NCBI GenBank assembly: GCA_017939855.1
Contig: JAGAZW010000078.1
Location: forward strand, 1-5,161
DNA from: Clostridia bacterium
GTDB taxonomy: Bacteria; Bacillota; Clostridia; Oscillospirales; Acutalibacteraceae
DNA: 5,161 nucleotides
Direction of reading: 5' to 3'
The position numbers and the translations under genes are program-made. Below the pieces are notes generated by a model. The model saw nothing but the letters and a program-made list of their open reading frames with translations, was not told where the DNA came from and ran no database searches. The first letter of the stretch is position 1, and each line of letters begins with the position of its first letter. This document shows, piece by piece, positions 1-5,161 of the stretch.

Positions 1-22
1 CAAATTTTTTGTTGAAAAAGCA

Positions 23-51
23 TTGACTTTATCAAGATAAAGTGATAAAGT
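23..51 (+). promoter_or_regulatory. Probable sigma-A-type promoter of the his operon
   Basis: A -35 element TTGACT (23-28, five of six consensus bases) is separated by exactly 17 bp from a -10 element TAAAGT (46-51, four of six). The -10 is preceded by TG plus one base (43-45), the extended -10 signature common in Firmicutes. Transcription would begin near 57-59, giving an untranslated leader of only about 25 nt before the hisZ ATG at 83. A leader that short leaves no room for a T-box or a leader-peptide attenuator, so control would most likely act at initiation. The call is from sequence pattern alone; AT-rich DNA gives chance matches, but spacing and position support it. Confidence 0.6.
26..51. 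promoter_or_regulatory. Candidate operator: inverted repeat plus tandem half-site over the promoter
   Basis: ACTTTATC (26-33), a 2-nt spacer AA, and GATAAAGT (36-43) form a perfect 8-bp inverted repeat. GATAAAGT is repeated at once in tandem (44-51). The left arm overlaps the -35 box, the first right arm lies in the spacer, and the second copy covers the -10 box. The outer copy can also pair more widely: ATTGACTTTATC (22-33) against GATAAAGT-ATT-CAAT (44-58) with a 3-nt bulge. A dimeric repressor bound here would block RNA polymerase. A TrpR-like regulator (YerC, called HisR in comparative studies) is thought to control his operons in some Firmicutes and is one candidate, but I cannot match its motif from memory. 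Confidence 0.5.
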
Positions 52-82
52 ATTCAATAAAGAAAATTAAGGGAGATAAAAT

Positions 83-1150
83 ATGCAATTAGACCCTAAA
101 ATTTTAAAGACAGACGAGAGGGTAGCCTACGCTCTTCGTTCGATTTACCGCAAGTTTGGTTATATGCGATTTAAAATGAGTAGATTTGAAGAATATGCGT
201 TATATATTAAGAATAAGGATTTTCTAGTGTCAGACGGTATAATTTCTTTTACTGATACGAACGGTCGCTTACTCGCTTTAAAGCCTGATGTGACCTTGTC
301 GATTATTAATAATTCAAATAATTCTGTCGCTGAAACTCAAAAACTATATTACGACGAAAATGTCTACCGAATTTCAAAAAGTTCTAAGTCTTATAAGGAA
401 ATAAGACAAACAGGTGTAGAATGTATAGGAAATGTAGGACTTTTGGAAATATGCGAAGTATCGATGTTAGCAATAAAGAGTCTTAAAAGCATTTCCGACT
501 CTTTCGTTTTTGAGCTTTCTCATATAGGACTTTTAGAGGCAGTTTTAGAGCAATACAATATTTCTGACAATTTAAAAACAATAATTTCACTCATTACCAG
601 TAAGAATCTTGATGAATTAAAAAAGCTCGAATTAGATGAAGAAGCATTAAAAGCGATTTGTGTATTTGTTAAAAACTTCAGTTGCTTTGATGATGCTGTG
701 GTTGAGCTTGAGAGTATTTGTTATAGCCGTGCGGCAGTAGAGGCACTCGATGAATTTAAAGCTATATTAAAATTTGTTTTGGATATGGGCTATGCAGAAA
801 ATTGCAAAGTCGATTTTTCTCTGGCAAATGATATGAGTTATTATAGCGGAATTGTCTTTCGTGGTTACATAAAGCAGGTGCCTGTAGGGGTGCTTTCGGG
901 CGGTCAGTACGATAAGCTTATGCGTAAAATGGGGAAAAATTCAGGTGCTATAGGCTTTGCGGTTTATTTGGATGCCCTTGAAAGATATAATATGGAAGAG
1001 ATGCAGTATGATGTTGATACGGTGTTGTTGCATAAAGACGACATTTGTGCAACGTTAAAGAGGGCAGAAGAATTATCAAAAGACGGAAAGAGCGTTAGGG
1101 TGCTAAGTAAAATACCTGATGGTCTTCGTTACCGTGAGTTTATAGAGTGA
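83..1150 (+). CDS. hisZ: ATP phosphoribosyltransferase regulatory subunit HisZ
   Basis: HisZ is a catalytically dead paralogue of histidyl-tRNA synthetase that binds short-form HisG and makes it active and histidine-sensitive at the first committed step of histidine synthesis. The 355-residue product keeps the class II synthetase core: LKPDVT (66-71), YYDENVYR (89-96), RQTGVE (108-113), the histidine-binding loop SYYSGIVF (252-259), GGQYD (273-277) and AIGFA (289-293). Two features separate it from a true HisRS. The catalytic arginine two codons before LDYY in HisRS is replaced by Asn249, and the C-terminal anticodon-binding domain is missing or vestigial (only about 60 residues follow the core). 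The ATG at 83 has a good site, GGGAG (71-75), 7 nt upstream. It is first in the operon, 8 nt before its partner hisG. Confidence 0.93.
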   Translation: MQLDPKILKTDERVAYALRSIYRKFGYMRFKMSRFEEYALYIKNKDFLVSDGIISFTDTNGRLLALKPDVTLSIINNSNNSVAETQKLYYDENVYRISKSSKSYKEIRQTGVECIGNVGLLEICEVSMLAIKSLKSISDSFVFELSHIGLLEAVLEQYNISDNLKTIISLITSKNLDELKKLELDEEALKAICVFVKNFSCFDDAVVELESICYSRAAVEALDEFKAILKFVLDMGYAENCKVDFSLANDMSYYSGIVFRGYIKQVPVGVLSGGQYDKLMRKMGKNSGAIGFAVYLDALERYNMEEMQYDVDTVLLHKDDICATLKRAEELSKDGKSVRVLSKIPDGLRYREFIE

Positions 1151-1153
1151 GGT
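1148..1153 (+). promoter_or_regulatory. Ribosome binding site of hisG, overlapping the hisZ stop
   Basis: TGAGGT contains the hisZ stop codon TGA (1148-1150) and a GAGG core (1149-1152). The core lies 6 nt before the ATG at 1159 but 12 nt before a second in-frame ATG at 1165, so it favours the upstream start. Sharing the stop codon suggests that ribosomes ending hisZ feed hisG, which would help balanced supply of the two subunits. Confidence 0.6.
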
Positions 1154-1158
1154 AACTT

Positions 1159-1797
1159 ATGGAAATGATAGATATTGCTTTGCCTAAGGGCAGACTGGGC
1201 GAAAAGGTATATTCAATGTTTGAAAAAGCAGGCTTTGAATGTCCTTCCATAAAAGAAGAGAATCGAAAACTTATCTTTGAAAACGAAAAACTTGGTGTCA
1301 GATATTTCTGGGTAAAACCTTCTGACGTTTCTATCTATGTAGAAAGAGGGGCGGCGGATATCGGCGTTGCGGGTAAGGATATACTCCTTGAATATGAACC
1401 GGATGTTTATGAGCTTTTAGACCTCGATATTGGAAAGTGTCGGATGGCAGTTGCTGCTAAAAAGGGCTTTTATGATAATACCCATACGACCCTCCGTGTT
1501 GCTACAAAATTCTCTAAGATTGCAGAACGCTTTTATGCAGAAAAGTGCAGAGATATTGATATAATTCATTTAAACGGTTCAATAGAACTAGCTCCGATTT
1601 TAAATCTTTCCGATGTTATTGTTGATATTGTCGAAACCGGAAAAACGTTATATGAAAACGATCTTGAAGTGGTTGAAACAATAGTTCCGATATCGGCAAG
1701 ATTAATTTCAAATAAAGCGAGTTTTCAGTTTAAAAATGATATTATTGAGAAGATAAAAAAGGCTTTAAGTGAGCAGGTGAGGAACAACAATGATTAG
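1159..1797 (+). CDS. hisG: ATP phosphoribosyltransferase catalytic subunit, short form (HisG)
   Basis: HisG condenses ATP with PRPP to phosphoribosyl-ATP, the first and feedback-controlled step of histidine synthesis in the cytoplasm. The 212-residue protein has the family N-terminus ALPKGRL (7-13), the segment VERGAADIGVAGKD (61-74), and the PRPP-binding loop DIVETGKTL (156-164). It ends soon after the catalytic domains: long-form enzymes have about 300 residues with a C-terminal ACT-like histidine-sensing domain, which is absent here. Short HisG needs HisZ for activity and regulation, and hisZ lies directly upstream, so the pair should form the known HisG-HisZ hetero-octamer. The last 8 nt overlap the start of hisD. 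Confidence 0.96.
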   Translation: MEMIDIALPKGRLGEKVYSMFEKAGFECPSIKEENRKLIFENEKLGVRYFWVKPSDVSIYVERGAADIGVAGKDILLEYEPDVYELLDLDIGKCRMAVAAKKGFYDNTHTTLRVATKFSKIAERFYAEKCRDIDIIHLNGSIELAPILNLSDVIVDIVETGKTLYENDLEVVETIVPISARLISNKASFQFKNDIIEKIKKALSEQVRNNND

Positions 1798-3070
1798 TAT
1801 ATACGCTTATGGTGAGGTTTCACACGCGGAAATATTCGCAAGAGGGACCGCTACTACTGATGTTTCGGCAATTGTGTCAGATATTATAGAAAATGTAAAA
1901 CAATGTGGAGACAACGCTCTTTTTGAATATTGCGAAAAATTTGATAAAGCCAAACTTTCAAAGCTAGTAGTAACCGAAGAGGAAATTGATGAGGCGATAA
2001 ATTCAGTTGACCCAAAGTTTATTAAAATTATAGAAAAAGCGGCGGTAAATATCCGTAGTTTTCACGAAAAGCAGCTCCGTAATAGCTTCATAATCAATGA
2101 GGCTGACGGAATTGTAATGGGTCAGAAGATAATTCCTATTGAAAAGGTAGGTCTTTATGTTCCCGGAGGTACGGCTGCCTATCCTTCAACCGTTTTGATG
2201 GACAGCATTCCGGCAAAAATTGCAGGATGCAAAGAAATATGCATAACAACTCCGCCCGACTGTCAAGGAAAAGTTAATCCTTATATTTTGGCAGCGGCAA
2301 GAATCGCAGGGGTCGATCGCATCTTTAAAGTGGGCGGAGCTCAAGCAATCGCTGCATTAGCCTACGGTACCGAGACTATCCCTAAAGTTGATAAAATAGT
2401 AGGACCGGGAAACGCTTTTGTAGCAGAAGCCAAAAAACAGGTTTTCGGTTTAGTATCCATCGATATGATAGCAGGTCCCAGCGAGGTTTTAGTGGTGGCA
2501 GACTCTAAGAGCAACCCCGCATTTGTAGCTGCAGATTTGCTTTCTCAGGCAGAACACGATAAAATGGCAAGTGCAGTACTTGTTACTGACAGTATGGAAC
2601 TTGCGCAATTAGTCAGTAGCGAACTTGAAAAGCAGATTCCTCAGCTTGAGCGTAAAGAAATTGCAAGAACTTCTATTGATAACAATGGTAAGATCATTGT
2701 TGTTGACGATTTAAATAAGGCAGTAGAGATATCTAATGAAATTGCCCCTGAGCATTTAGAGCTTTGCCTTGATAATCCATTTGATTATCTTGATAAAATT
2801 AAGCATGCGGGTTCAATATTTATGGGTAGATATTGTCCTGAGGCGCTGGGTGACTATTTTGCAGGTCCTAATCACACCCTTCCCACTACAGGTACCGCAA
2901 GATTTTCGAGTCCTCTTTCGGTGGACGACTTCGTTAAAAAATCTCAATATACATACTATACGAAAGATGCCCTTGTTAATGTGGCAAAAGATGTGGCGTT
3001 TTTTGCTGAAAAAGAAGGTCTGACTGCACATGCAAAGAGTGCCATAATTCGTCTTGAGGAGAAAAAATGA
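1790..3070 (+). CDS. hisD: Histidinol dehydrogenase (HisD)
   Basis: HisD is the zinc-dependent NAD enzyme that oxidises L-histidinol through histidinal to L-histidine, the last two steps of the pathway. At 426 residues it is full length. The signature runs from YVPGG through VGGAQAIAALAYGT and VGPGN to AGPSEV. Zinc ligands expected from the E. coli enzyme are all present: Gln253 and His256 in LLSQAEHDK, Asp355 in GDYFAGPNHTLPT, and His414 in LTAHA. The catalytic Glu-His pair is Glu321-His322 in APEHLE. All are offset from E. coli numbering by a steady 5-6 residues, so there is no internal gap. The ATG at 1790 overlaps the hisG stop by 8 nt and has AGGTGAGG (1775-1782) 7 nt upstream. It overlaps hisC by ATGA. 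Confidence 0.97.
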   Translation: MISIYAYGEVSHAEIFARGTATTDVSAIVSDIIENVKQCGDNALFEYCEKFDKAKLSKLVVTEEEIDEAINSVDPKFIKIIEKAAVNIRSFHEKQLRNSFIINEADGIVMGQKIIPIEKVGLYVPGGTAAYPSTVLMDSIPAKIAGCKEICITTPPDCQGKVNPYILAAARIAGVDRIFKVGGAQAIAALAYGTETIPKVDKIVGPGNAFVAEAKKQVFGLVSIDMIAGPSEVLVVADSKSNPAFVAADLLSQAEHDKMASAVLVTDSMELAQLVSSELEKQIPQLERKEIARTSIDNNGKIIVVDDLNKAVEISNEIAPEHLELCLDNPFDYLDKIKHAGSIFMGRYCPEALGDYFAGPNHTLPTTGTARFSSPLSVDDFVKKSQYTYYTKDALVNVAKDVAFFAEKEGLTAHAKSAIIRLEEKK

Positions 3071-4134
3071 GCATTTTTTTGAATGAAAAATATAAGAATT
3101 TAGAGGTTTATACTCCCGGTGAGCAGCCTCAGGATATGAAGTATATAAAATTGAATACAAATGAATCACCATATCCGCCATCCCCCGGAGTAGTAGCGGC
3201 TATAAACGCAGAGCAAATAGAAAACCTTCGTCTTTACTCAGACCCCGAATGCAATAAATTAAGGGAGGCTATGGCAAACCTCTACGGCGTTAAAAAAGAG
3301 AATATATATCTTTCAAACGGCTCTGATGATATACTTAATTTTTCTGTTATGGCATTTTGTTCTGATAATACACCCGCCGCATTCCCCGAAATCAGTTACG
3401 GATTTTATAAAGTATTTGCCGAGCTACATAATGTCACTTATAAAACTATTCCGCTAAAAGAAGATTTTTCCATAGATTATAAGGATTATATGGGACTCAA
3501 CAGTTTTATTGTTATAGCGAATCCTAACGCTCCGACGGGCAGATATCTTTCACTGGAAGAAATTGAGCAAATAATAAAGGGAAATCCTAATAATGTAGTG
3601 CTAATTGATGAAGCATACATAGACTTCGGTGGGGAGTCGGTTTATCCTCTCACAAAAAGGTATAAAAATCTGATTGTTGTGGGGACATTTTCAAAGTCAC
3701 GTTCTATGGCAGGTGCAAGACTTGGCTTTGCAATAGCTGACCAGGATTTGATTGATGATTTAAATCGAATTAAGTATTCAACTAATCCTTATAACATCAA
3801 CCGCTTAACCTTAGCTGCAGGGGAAGCCGCAATAAAGGAAGACAGGTATTATAAGGAAAACTGTAAAAGAATTATAAACACACGTGAATACACTCAGAAA
3901 AATCTTTGCGATTTAGGATTTACGGTAGTTCCCTCAAAAGCGAATTTTATTTTTGCAAAGTCTGATAAAATATCCGGACAAGCACTTTATGAGAATCTTA
4001 AAAAACGTGGAATACTGGTCCGCCATTTTAATATGAGTAAAATTAATGACTATAACCGTATAACTATAGGAACAGTCGAGGAAATGCAGACATTTATAAA
4101 AACAGTTAAAGAAATATTGGAGGAAGTAAAATGA
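3067..4134 (+). CDS. hisC: Histidinol-phosphate aminotransferase (HisC)
   Basis: HisC is a PLP-dependent fold-type I aminotransferase that converts imidazole-acetol phosphate and glutamate to histidinol phosphate and 2-oxoglutarate. The 355-residue protein shows the family order: LNTNESPYPPSP (29-40), YSDPECNKLR, NGSDDIL, NPNAPTG (152-158; Asn152 near the cofactor), the PLP-ring aspartate Asp181 and Tyr184 in DEAY, the Schiff-base lysine Lys210 in FSKSRSMAGARLGF, and the carboxylate-binding Arg331 in NRITIGT. Length is normal. The ATG at 3067 overlaps the hisD stop as ATGA, with GAGGAG (3056-3061) 5 nt upstream; the gene overlaps hisB in the same way. Related enzymes can act on aromatic amino acids or cobalamin precursors, but the setting between hisD and hisB makes the histidine role nearly certain. 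Confidence 0.96.
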   Translation: MSIFLNEKYKNLEVYTPGEQPQDMKYIKLNTNESPYPPSPGVVAAINAEQIENLRLYSDPECNKLREAMANLYGVKKENIYLSNGSDDILNFSVMAFCSDNTPAAFPEISYGFYKVFAELHNVTYKTIPLKEDFSIDYKDYMGLNSFIVIANPNAPTGRYLSLEEIEQIIKGNPNNVVLIDEAYIDFGGESVYPLTKRYKNLIVVGTFSKSRSMAGARLGFAIADQDLIDDLNRIKYSTNPYNINRLTLAAGEAAIKEDRYYKENCKRIINTREYTQKNLCDLGFTVVPSKANFIFAKSDKISGQALYENLKKRGILVRHFNMSKINDYNRITIGTVEEMQTFIKTVKEILEEVK

Positions 4135-4718
4135 GAACAGCTGAGATCATCAGAAGGACAGCCGAAACCAACATAGCGCTAACCCTTAATCTTGATGGTA
4201 CGGGTAAAAGCGAAATATCTACCGGTTGTGGCTTTTTAGACCATATGCTAACCCTTTTTGCAAGTCATTCTCGTTTTGATTTATATGTAAAGTGTGCAGG
4301 TGACACCTATGTAGATTATCACCATACTGTTGAGGACATAGGTATAGCTTTAGGCAAAGCATTCAATGATGCATTGGGGGATAAAAGAGGAATAAGCCGT
4401 TACGGCTCTGTTATACTTCCTATGGATGAAGCGTTGATTTTAACTGCGGTTGATGTTTCGGGCAGAGGACATCTGGAATTTGATTTAAATATACCTTCAG
4501 CCCAAATAGGCGATTTTGATACCGAGCTTGTTGAAGAATTTTTCCTGGGATTTATAAGAAATGCTGCCATAACTCTTCATATAAAATCGCTTTCGGGTAA
4601 AAACTCTCATCATATAGTTGAGGGAGCATTCAAGTCATTAGCCCGTTCTTTTAAAGCGGCGGTTGCTATTGACGAGGCTTTCAATGACGAGATTCCTTCC
4701 ACAAAAGGAGTATTATAA
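4131..4718 (+). CDS. hisB: Imidazoleglycerol-phosphate dehydratase, monofunctional (HisB)
   Basis: The enzyme removes water from imidazoleglycerol phosphate to give imidazole-acetol phosphate, the substrate of HisC. The 195-residue length matches the dehydratase domain alone; there is no N-terminal histidinol-phosphatase domain as in the bifunctional E. coli HisB, so a separate phosphatase must exist elsewhere. The two manganese-binding halves of the duplicated fold are clear: GFLDHML (34-40, His38), HHTVED (64-69, His64, His65, Glu68), then MDEAL, DVSGRGHL, and the second set HHIVEG (160-165, His160, His161, Glu164), followed by KSLARS and a terminal STKG. The ATG at 4131 overlaps the hisC stop as ATGA, with GGAGG (4119-4123) 7 nt upstream. 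Confidence 0.97.
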   Translation: MRTAEIIRRTAETNIALTLNLDGTGKSEISTGCGFLDHMLTLFASHSRFDLYVKCAGDTYVDYHHTVEDIGIALGKAFNDALGDKRGISRYGSVILPMDEALILTAVDVSGRGHLEFDLNIPSAQIGDFDTELVEEFFLGFIRNAAITLHIKSLSGKNSHHIVEGAFKSLARSFKAAVAIDEAFNDEIPSTKGVL

Positions 4719-5156
4719 ATGGTAGCGATTATTGATTATGGTGTCGGTAATCTTTTTTCTCTATCGAGTTCGTTTAAAGCAGTAGGAGAACAGGTAGTAA
4801 TAACGAGTGATATTCAGACAATTAAAAGAGCTGAAAAACTTGTTCTGCCGGGTGTTGGTGCATTTGGTGATGCGGCGAAGAAACTCGAAGAAAGTGGACT
4901 CAAGGCTCAGATAATAAGTGAAGTCGAAAATGGCAAACCGCTACTCGGCATTTGTTTGGGTATGCAACTGCTTTTTGAAAAAAGCTATGAATACGGTTGT
5001 CATACGGGACTCGGATTTGTAAAAGGAGATATAGTGCCCTTAGAAGATAAAATACCGGCAAAACTCAATATTCCGCATATCCATCTCCGTTATCTGTCCC
5101 TGGGGCGCCGGCGGCGGCACCGATGCCTGCCTGCGCGCTTTCTGCCTCGCTCTTGA
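4719..5156 (+). CDS. hisH: IGP synthase glutaminase subunit HisH, 3' end replaced by foreign sequence
   Basis: HisH is the class I glutamine amidotransferase subunit that releases ammonia for HisF in imidazoleglycerol-phosphate synthase. Native sequence covers about residues 1-120: IDYGVGN (5-11), the oxyanion-strand motif PGVGAFG (44-50) and the nucleophile elbow GICLGMQLLFE with Cys79. The family continues from NIPH with MGWN, but here the match stops after His120 (codon 5076-5078). The remaining 25 residues of the open frame are arginine-rich and unlike HisH, ending at TGA 5154-5156. The rest of a roughly 200-residue protein is lost, including the catalytic His and Glu near the C-terminus, so this frame could not be active as written. 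I infer an intact gene in the organism, cut by a chimeric contig end. The ATG directly follows the hisB TAA, with AAAGGAG (4704-4710) 8 nt upstream. Confidence 0.9.
   Translation: MVAIIDYGVGNLFSLSSSFKAVGEQVVITSDIQTIKRAEKLVLPGVGAFGDAAKKLEESGLKAQIISEVENGKPLLGICLGMQLLFEKSYEYGCHTGLGFVKGDIVPLEDKIPAKLNIPHIHLRYLSLGRRRRHRCLPARFLPRS
5079..5082. other. Abrupt junction between hisH and unrelated GC-rich DNA
   Basis: Through base 5080 the sequence reads as hisH, including the first two bases of the expected Met codon after IPH. From 5081 it diverges completely. GC content is 13 of 40 bases in 5041-5080 and 54 of 81 in 5081-5161. There are no flanking inverted repeats, target-site duplication or integrase site to suggest a mobile element. 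The best explanation is a misassembly or chimeric molecule joining two genomes. Confidence 0.75.
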
Positions 5157-5161
5157 AAAGC
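5083..5161 (+). CDS. Fragment of a TctC/Bug-family substrate-binding protein (from another genome)
   Basis: This frame reads ISVICPWGAGGGTDA and continues to LEK at the window edge, 26 codons with no stop. The pattern of a hydrophobic beta strand, then P-(F/W)-x-A-G-G-G-T-D, then a helix with Arg (LRAF) and ending in EK is the hallmark of the N-terminal ligand-binding segment of TctC, the periplasmic solute receptor of tripartite tricarboxylate transporters. In intact proteins it follows a signal peptide and a short (Y/W)P-x-(K/R)-P stretch, neither present here. Nearly all codons end in G or C, unlike the his genes, so it is probably real coding DNA from a high-GC bacterium. The family call rests on one short motif; the ligand cannot be told. 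It overlaps the artefactual tail of hisH in another frame. Confidence 0.65.
   Translation, partial: MSVICPWGAGGGTDACLRAFCLALEK

Noticed and set aside
1..20. T-run near the window start as the tail of an upstream terminator
   Set aside because: A six-base T run (5-10) is present, but no stable GC-containing stem precedes it in the window. It cannot be called without the sequence to the left.
1..82. T-box riboswitch or histidine leader-peptide attenuator upstream of hisZ
   Set aside because: These are common before his operons, but the visible region has no T-box core, no run of His codons and no terminator hairpin, and the predicted start leaves a leader of only about 25 nt. An element further upstream of base 1 cannot be excluded.
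83..1150. First gene as a true histidyl-tRNA synthetase
   Set aside because: The catalytic arginine is replaced by Asn249, the anticodon-binding domain is lacking, and the gene sits directly before short-form hisG. HisZ fits better.
2769..3023. 84-codon + strand open frame inside hisD
   Set aside because: It lies wholly within the conserved C-terminal part of hisD in another frame, has no recognisable domain, and the hisD frame carries the catalytic and zinc residues there. It is a shadow frame.
2813..3181. 122-codon minus-strand open frame opposite hisD/hisC
   Set aside because: It is antisense to two well-conserved genes, has no recognisable motif, and its product is rich in Cys, Arg, Lys and His as expected for a reverse-complement shadow.
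5079..5156. Novel HisH with an arginine-rich C-terminal extension, or a biological HisH-TctC fusion
   Set aside because: The catalytic His/Glu half of the glutaminase is missing, the TctC-like segment is in a different frame from hisH, and base composition changes sharply at the junction. A joining artefact explains all three.

Overview
The window holds the 5' part of a histidine biosynthesis operon, all on the + strand and tightly packed: hisZ, hisG (short form), hisD, hisC, hisB (imidazoleglycerol-phosphate dehydratase only) and the first three fifths of hisH. Low GC content, strong AGGAGG-type ribosome binding sites, the split HisZ/short-HisG first enzyme and a dehydratase without a fused phosphatase point to a low-GC Firmicute. 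The gene order fits a Clostridia-like (possibly gut) bacterium; that placement is inference, as there is no rRNA or other taxonomic marker.

Layout: bases 1-82 are a short intergenic region with a good sigma-A-type promoter (TTGACT, 17 bp, TAAAGT with an extended TG). A perfect 8-bp inverted repeat and a tandem copy of its right arm overlap the promoter, so it looks like an operator. The six genes follow at 83-1150, 1159-1797, 1790-3070, 3067-4134, 4131-4718 and from 4719. Gaps are 8 nt or less and there are ATGA-type overlaps, so translational coupling on one mRNA is likely.

Pathway: HisG with HisZ condenses ATP and PRPP (step 1). HisH is the glutaminase half of IGP synthase, HisB dehydrates IGP, HisC transaminates imidazole-acetol phosphate, and HisD carries out the last two oxidations to histidine. 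HisI/HisE, HisA, HisF and the histidinol-phosphatase are not in the window; some probably lay downstream of hisH.

The one real surprise is at the 3' end. From about base 5081 the sequence stops being hisH and becomes GC-rich (54 of 81 bases, against 13 of 40 just before). In another frame it encodes a convincing piece of a TctC/Bug-type tripartite tricarboxylate transporter substrate-binding protein. This is most simply a chimeric contig end joining DNA from two organisms, not a biological fusion. I see no undescribed system in this window.
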